NCBI RefSeq assembly: GCF_017876295.1
Contig: NZ_JAGINT010000002.1
Location: 3,968,001-4,032,000, forward strand
Length of the DNA stretch: 64,000 nucleotides
Direction of reading: 5' to 3'
Source of the DNA: Kribbella aluminosa
GTDB lineage: Bacteria; Actinomycetota; Actinomycetes; Propionibacteriales; Kribbellaceae
Shown: positions 60,810-64,000 of the stretch, piece after piece
Layout: each line of letters opens with the position of its first letter
Numbering within the stretch: position 1 is the stretch's first letter
Notes under the pieces: generated by a model
What the model was told of the DNA's origin: nothing
Databases searched by the model: none
What the model saw: the letters and a program-made list of their open reading frames with translations, nothing else
Made by a program: the position numbers and the translations under genes

Positions 60810-61701
60810 ACAGATCTCCGCGGCCGTCGGGGCCGAGGCGCAGGAGCTCGGCGACGGCCGGACACTGTCGAACCGCGAACTGCTGCGGGCGCTGCTGCGC
60901 AAGCCGCAGTTCATCGTCTGCAGCCTGCTGCTCGTGCTGTTCTTCGCGATGGCGGCGGTGCCGAGGCTGTTCACGTCCGCCGACCCGCGGTTCTGCGACC
61001 TCGCCAAGAGCCGGCAGGGCAGCGGGCCCGGGCACCCGTTCGGGTTCGACATCCAGGGCTGCGACTACTTCGCGAACGTCGTGTACGGCGCCCGCCCGTC
61101 GGTGCTGGTCAGTATCTGCGCGAGTTTCGGGGCGTTCCTGCTGGCCGGCACCCTCGGGCTGCTGGCCGGGTACTTCCCGGGCGCGGTCGACGCGCTGATC
61201 TCGCGGACCGCCGACGTACTGTTCTCGATCCCCGGGATCGTGGTGCTGATCGTGATCCTGAACTCGGTGCAGGACCGCAGCATCTGGATCATCGTCGGCG
61301 TCATCCTGGTGATCAGCTGGCCGGGCGGGATGCGGTTGATGCGGGCCACGGTGTTCTCGGTGCGGAACCGGGAGTACGTGCTGGCGGCCCGTTCGATCGG
61401 GGCACCGCCGCTGCGGATCCTGCGCAAACACGTGTTCCCGAACTCGATGGCCCCGCTGCTGGCGATGACCACGCTCGGCATCGGCGGCATGGTCGGGCTG
61501 GAGGCGGCGCTCACCTTCCTCGGTGTCGGGCTGCAACCGCCGTCGATCTCGTGGGGCTCGCAGTTCGGCGTCGCGGCGTCGTACCGGGACACCCCGCACC
61601 TGTTCATCTGGCCGGCGGTCTTCATCTCGACGATGACGATCTCGTTCATGATCATCGGCGACTCGATCCGGGACGCCCTCGACCCGAAGTTGCTGCGATG
61701 A
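60802..61701 (+). CDS. Peptide ABC transporter permease (DppC/OppC type)
   Basis: The 299-residue permease has a cytoplasmic N-terminal tail, then FIVCSLLLVLFFAMAAVPRLF, and an extracytoplasmic loop with a cysteine pair (RFCDLAK, IQGCDYF). The EAA loop is EYVLAARSIGAPPLRILRKHVFPNS. It pairs with the preceding permease. Its stop TGA lies in the first ATGACTG of the 119-bp tandem repeat. Confidence 0.94.
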   Translation: MSEQISAAVGAEAQELGDGRTLSNRELLRALLRKPQFIVCSLLLVLFFAMAAVPRLFTSADPRFCDLAKSRQGSGPGHPFGFDIQGCDYFANVVYGARPSVLVSICASFGAFLLAGTLGLLAGYFPGAVDALISRTADVLFSIPGIVVLIVILNSVQDRSIWIIVGVILVISWPGGMRLMRATVFSVRNREYVLAARSIGAPPLRILRKHVFPNSMAPLLAMTTLGIGGMVGLEAALTFLGVGLQPPSISWGSQFGVAASYRDTPHLFIWPAVFISTMTISFMIIGDSIRDALDPKLLR

Positions 61702-61820
61702 CTGTGCACATTCCTCGCCTCCGGCTCGGTGAGTCATCGGGCTTTGGCTCCCGGTCTTCCCTCGTCGCTTCGGTCGCTCCGCTCCCTACGCTCCTCAGTC
61801 CAGACCGGGAGGCCCGATGA
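61698..61820 (+). CDS. Minigene copy 1 in the tandem repeat (40 codons, hypothetical)
   Basis: The frame starts MTVHIPRLRLGESSGFG and ends in DREAR, stopping by TGA that overlaps the next ATG (ATGA). It starts inside the end of the permease gene. No homology is recognised, and codon use is less GC3-biased than in neighbouring genes. It may exist only to carry ribosomes to the ATPase gene, or be a by-product of an inserted element. Confidence 0.3.
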   Translation: MTVHIPRLRLGESSGFGSRSSLVASVAPLPTLLSPDREAR

Positions 61821-61935
61821 CTGTGCACATTCCTCGCCTCCGGCTCGGTGAGTCATCGGGCTTTGGCTCCCGGTCTTCCCTCGTCGCTTCGGTCGCTCCG
61901 CTCCCTACGTTCCTCAGTCCAGACCGGGAGGCCCG
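61698..61935 (+). repeat. 119-bp tandem duplication between permease and ATPase genes
   Basis: Two copies (61698-61816 and 61817-61935) differ at one base in the part I compared (TACGCTCCT versus TACGTTCCT). CGATGACTG occurs at the start of each unit and once more at the ATPase start. Each unit ends in an arm pair, AGTCATCGGGC plus CTCCCGGTCT against AGACCGGGAG plus GCCCGATGACT, forming a 21-bp stem with a 5-base bulge. The 3' arm covers the ribosome binding site and start codon of the next frame. Confidence 0.9.
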
Positions 61936-61939
61936 ATGA
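61817..61939 (+). CDS. Minigene copy 2 in the tandem repeat (40 codons, hypothetical)
   Basis: This is the second copy of the 40-codon frame. The single base change lies in the CTC/TTC codon near the end, giving PTF in place of PTL. Its TGA overlaps the ATG of the ATPase gene, so re-initiation there is possible. GGGAGG, the ribosome binding site of the ATPase, is inside its last codons. Confidence 0.3.
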   Translation: MTVHIPRLRLGESSGFGSRSSLVASVAPLPTFLSPDREAR

Positions 61940-62937
61940 CTGCTACTGGCGAAGTATTGCTGAAAGTCGACAATCTTACGGTCGACTTCGAGACTCCGCG
62001 CGGCGCTGTACGGGCCGTGGACGGGGTGTCCTGGCAGGTGCGGGCCGGGGAGACGCTGGCGATCCTGGGGGAGTCCGGGTCCGGGAAGAGCGTGTCGACC
62101 CAGGCGCTGACCGGGATCCTGGAGATGCCGCCGGGCCGGATCGTCTCCGGTACGGCGGAGTACCGCGGCGCGGACCTGATCGCGATGACCACCAAGGAAC
62201 GCCGCAAGGTGGTCGGGAACCGGATCACGATGGTGTTCCAGGACTCGCTGTCCGCGCTGAACCCGGTGCAGTCGGTCGGTACCCAGATCGCCGAGTGCTA
62301 CCGGGTGCACCGCGGGATGTCCAAGAAGGACGCGATGGCGGAGGCCGCCGAGATGCTCGACCGGGTCCGGATCCCGGCCGCGTCGAAGCGGGTCCGGGAC
62401 TACCCGCACGAGTTCTCCGGCGGGATGCGGCAGCGCGTGATGCTGGCGATGGCGCTCGCCCTCGACCCCGACGTACTGATCGCCGACGAACCGACGACAG
62501 CGCTGGACGTCACCGTGCAGGCGCAGATCCTGGAGCTGATCGCGGAGCTGCAGGCCGAGCGGGACATGGGCGTGGTCCTGATCACCCACGACCTCGGCGT
62601 GGTCGCGGACGTCGCCGACAACGTCGTGGTGATGTACGCCGGGCACGTGGTCGAGCGGGCCGCGACCGCGGCGGCACTCGAGCACCCCGTGCACCCGTAC
62701 ACCGAAGGGCTGCTCCTGTCGATGCCGTCGGCCGACCTCAAGGGCCAGGAGCTGCCGACCATTCCCGGTACGCCGCCGTCGCTGCGGGCGATCCCGTCCG
62801 GCTGCGCGTTCCGGACCCGGTGCCCGATCGCGATCGACGACTGCGCACTCGACGTACCGCCGTTGCTTACCGTCGCCCCGGGGCGCGATGCCGCGTGCAT
62901 CCGCCGTACGACGCTCGCCGAGAGGGAGGCTGTCTGA
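61936..62937 (+). CDS. Peptide ABC transporter ATPase (DppD/OppD type)
   Basis: The 333-residue ATPase has Walker A GESGSGKS (residues 45-52), Q-loop VFQDSLSALNPV, signature FSGGMRQRV and Walker B VLIADEPTTALD. A C-terminal oligopeptide-transporter extension has the cysteine motif FRTRCPIAIDDC, which in relatives holds an Fe-S cluster or zinc. It starts MTATGEVLLKVDNL with ATGACTG, the same seven bases that open each repeat unit upstream. It overlaps the next gene by one base... (TGATG at 62935-62939, sharing the A). Confidence 0.94.
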   Translation: MTATGEVLLKVDNLTVDFETPRGAVRAVDGVSWQVRAGETLAILGESGSGKSVSTQALTGILEMPPGRIVSGTAEYRGADLIAMTTKERRKVVGNRITMVFQDSLSALNPVQSVGTQIAECYRVHRGMSKKDAMAEAAEMLDRVRIPAASKRVRDYPHEFSGGMRQRVMLAMALALDPDVLIADEPTTALDVTVQAQILELIAELQAERDMGVVLITHDLGVVADVADNVVVMYAGHVVERAATAAALEHPVHPYTEGLLLSMPSADLKGQELPTIPGTPPSLRAIPSGCAFRTRCPIAIDDCALDVPPLLTVAPGRDAACIRRTTLAEREAV

Positions 62938-63956
62938 TGCCAGGAACGAACTCAGGCGAGTTGCTGGTGGCAACGAATGTCGTGAAGCACTACGACATCA
63001 GCCCGGCGCTGAACTTCGGGTCCAAGGTCGTCGTGCGGGCCGTGGACGGCGTCGACCTGACGCTGCGGAAGGGCGAGTCGCTCGGCATCGTCGGCGAGTC
63101 CGGCTGCGGGAAGTCGACGCTGGTCCGGCTGCTCGCGGCGCTGGAGAAGCCGACCGAGGGCCAGATCGCGTACGGCGGTGTCGACGTCAGCAAGCTCCGC
63201 GGCCGCGACCTACGGCAATGGCGGCGGAACGTCCAGGTCGTGTTCCAGGACCCGTACTCCAGCCTGAACCCGCGGATGCGGGTCGGCGAGATCGTCGCCG
63301 AGCCGCTGCTGGTGCACCCGGACGTCTCGAAGGGCGTCGACATCCGGTCCCGGGTCCGGGAGCTGCTCGAGCTGGTCGGTCTGCGGCCCGAGGACGAGAC
63401 GAAGTTCCCGCACCAGTTCTCCGGCGGTCAGCGGCAGCGGATCGGGATCGCCCGGGCGATCGCGCTGAATCCCGACGTACTGCTGTGCGACGAGCCGGTG
63501 TCGGCGCTGGACCTGTCCGTGCAGGCGCAGGTGGTGAACCTGTTGATGCGGCTGCAGCGGGAGCTCGGCCTGAGCATCATCTTCGTCGCGCACGACCTGT
63601 CGGTCGTCCGGCACGTCTCGGACCGGGTCGCGGTGATGTACCTCGGCAAGGTGGCGGAGCTGGGCGAGCACCAGCAGGTGTACGACGCACCAGCGCACCC
63701 GTACACGCAGGCGCTGCTGTCCGCCGAGCCCGGCCTCGCCCGCCAGGGCCGGCAGCGGATCGTACTGGCCGGCGACCCACCGTCACCGGTGTCTCCGCCG
63801 TCCGGCTGCCGCTTCCACACCCGCTGCCTGCGCGCCGCGGACAGGTGCAGCACGGAGGTCCCGGAGCTCCGCGAGCTCAGCTCCGGCCAGACGGTCTCCT
63901 GCCACTTCGCCGAGGAGGCCCAAGCGGAGTACTCGGCGGGCGTAGCTGCGAGGTAG
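62937..63956 (+). CDS. Peptide ABC transporter ATPase (DppF/OppF type)
   Basis: The 339-residue ATPase has Walker A GESGCGKS (residues 53-60), Q-loop VFQDPYSSLNPRM, signature FSGGQRQRIGIARAI and Walker B VLLCDEPVSALDLS. The C-terminal extension holds CRFHTRCLRAADRC. It pairs with the preceding ATPase as a heterodimer driving the two permeases. A longer open frame exists upstream, but the ATG at 62937 overlapping the previous stop is the natural start. Confidence 0.95.
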   Translation: MPGTNSGELLVATNVVKHYDISPALNFGSKVVVRAVDGVDLTLRKGESLGIVGESGCGKSTLVRLLAALEKPTEGQIAYGGVDVSKLRGRDLRQWRRNVQVVFQDPYSSLNPRMRVGEIVAEPLLVHPDVSKGVDIRSRVRELLELVGLRPEDETKFPHQFSGGQRQRIGIARAIALNPDVLLCDEPVSALDLSVQAQVVNLLMRLQRELGLSIIFVAHDLSVVRHVSDRVAVMYLGKVAELGEHQQVYDAPAHPYTQALLSAEPGLARQGRQRIVLAGDPPSPVSPPSGCRFHTRCLRAADRCSTEVPELRELSSGQTVSCHFAEEAQAEYSAGVAAR

Positions 63957-63983
63957 CTGGGGGTGTGCTGAAGTGTAATGGCC

Positions 63984-63999
63984 TAGGGTTACGGCCGTG
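63984..63999 (+). promoter_or_regulatory. Leaderless-type promoter at window edge
   Basis: TAGGGT at 63984-63989 is followed by seven bases and GTG at 63997-63999, the spacing seen at other starts in this window. It probably marks the next gene, whose coding sequence lies beyond the window. Confidence 0.4.
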
Positions 64000-64000
64000 A

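Noticed and set aside
1..64000. tRNA, rRNA, CRISPR, prophage, integrase or complete insertion sequence
   Set aside because: I looked in the gaps and saw no cloverleaf-like sequence, repeat-spacer array, transposase or integrase gene.

Overview
The window is high-GC, gene-dense actinobacterial DNA. Gene order (ftsW-murG-murC-ftsQ-ftsZ-pgeF-yggS-sepF-yggT-wag31, and rimP-nusA-ylxR-infB-rbfA-truB...ribF-rpsO-pnp), frequent GTG starts, short ATGA or TGATG gene overlaps and many leaderless-type promoters all fit Actinobacteria. Protein character (DUF3352 protein, long Q/P-rich FtsZ linker, laccase-domain protein with an AHSG motif) suggests a Propionibacteriales/Kribbella-like organism. That genus-level guess is inference.

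Layout. 1-9.1 kb: the 3' half of the division and cell wall cluster, from a truncated ftsW to the polar-growth protein Wag31, closed by a strong hairpin terminator. 9.2-12.7 kb: convergent ileS behind a translational T-box leader. 12.9-18.9 kb: DksA/TraR-like zinc-finger protein, lspA, rluD and dnaE. 19-31 kb: accessory genes: two membrane-anchored unknowns, a hydrolase/MFS/XRE-MmyB group, a VOC protein, a decayed DHFR-like gene, recQ, an AraC regulator, ilvD, a MazEF-type toxin-antitoxin pair and a LON-domain protein. 31.1-34.8 kb: a hisDCBH operon that stops before hisA/priA and hisF. 34.8-35.8 kb: a DUF4439 protein and a lipoprotein. 35.9-42.7 kb: the nusA-infB translation/transcription operon through truB. 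42.8-50 kb: accessory genes: LLM oxidoreductase, a divergent TetR/MFS/ATP-grasp group around a 43-bp symmetric operator, a GNAT-like acyltransferase beside a sirtuin, and a secreted SGNH hydrolase. 50.1-55.3 kb: ribF, rpsO, pnp and an M16 peptidase. 55.3-58 kb: a repeat-rich gap, an ABC exporter with an in-frame palindromic insert, and a remnant of a second exporter. 58.3-64 kb: a five-gene peptide ABC importer, with a 119-bp tandem duplication between the second permease and first ATPase genes.

Most genes belong to known systems. The least explained signals are small: (i) the duplicated 119-bp hairpin/minigene unit before the importer ATPase genes; (ii) a chain of four ATGA-overlapping minigenes in the infB leader; (iii) a 19-bp perfect inverted repeat placed in-frame in the linker of the ABC exporter; (iv) the mirror-symmetric TetR/MFS promoter; and (v) several unassigned palindromes and phased repeats near promoters. 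I see no tRNA, rRNA, CRISPR array, prophage or complete insertion sequence.
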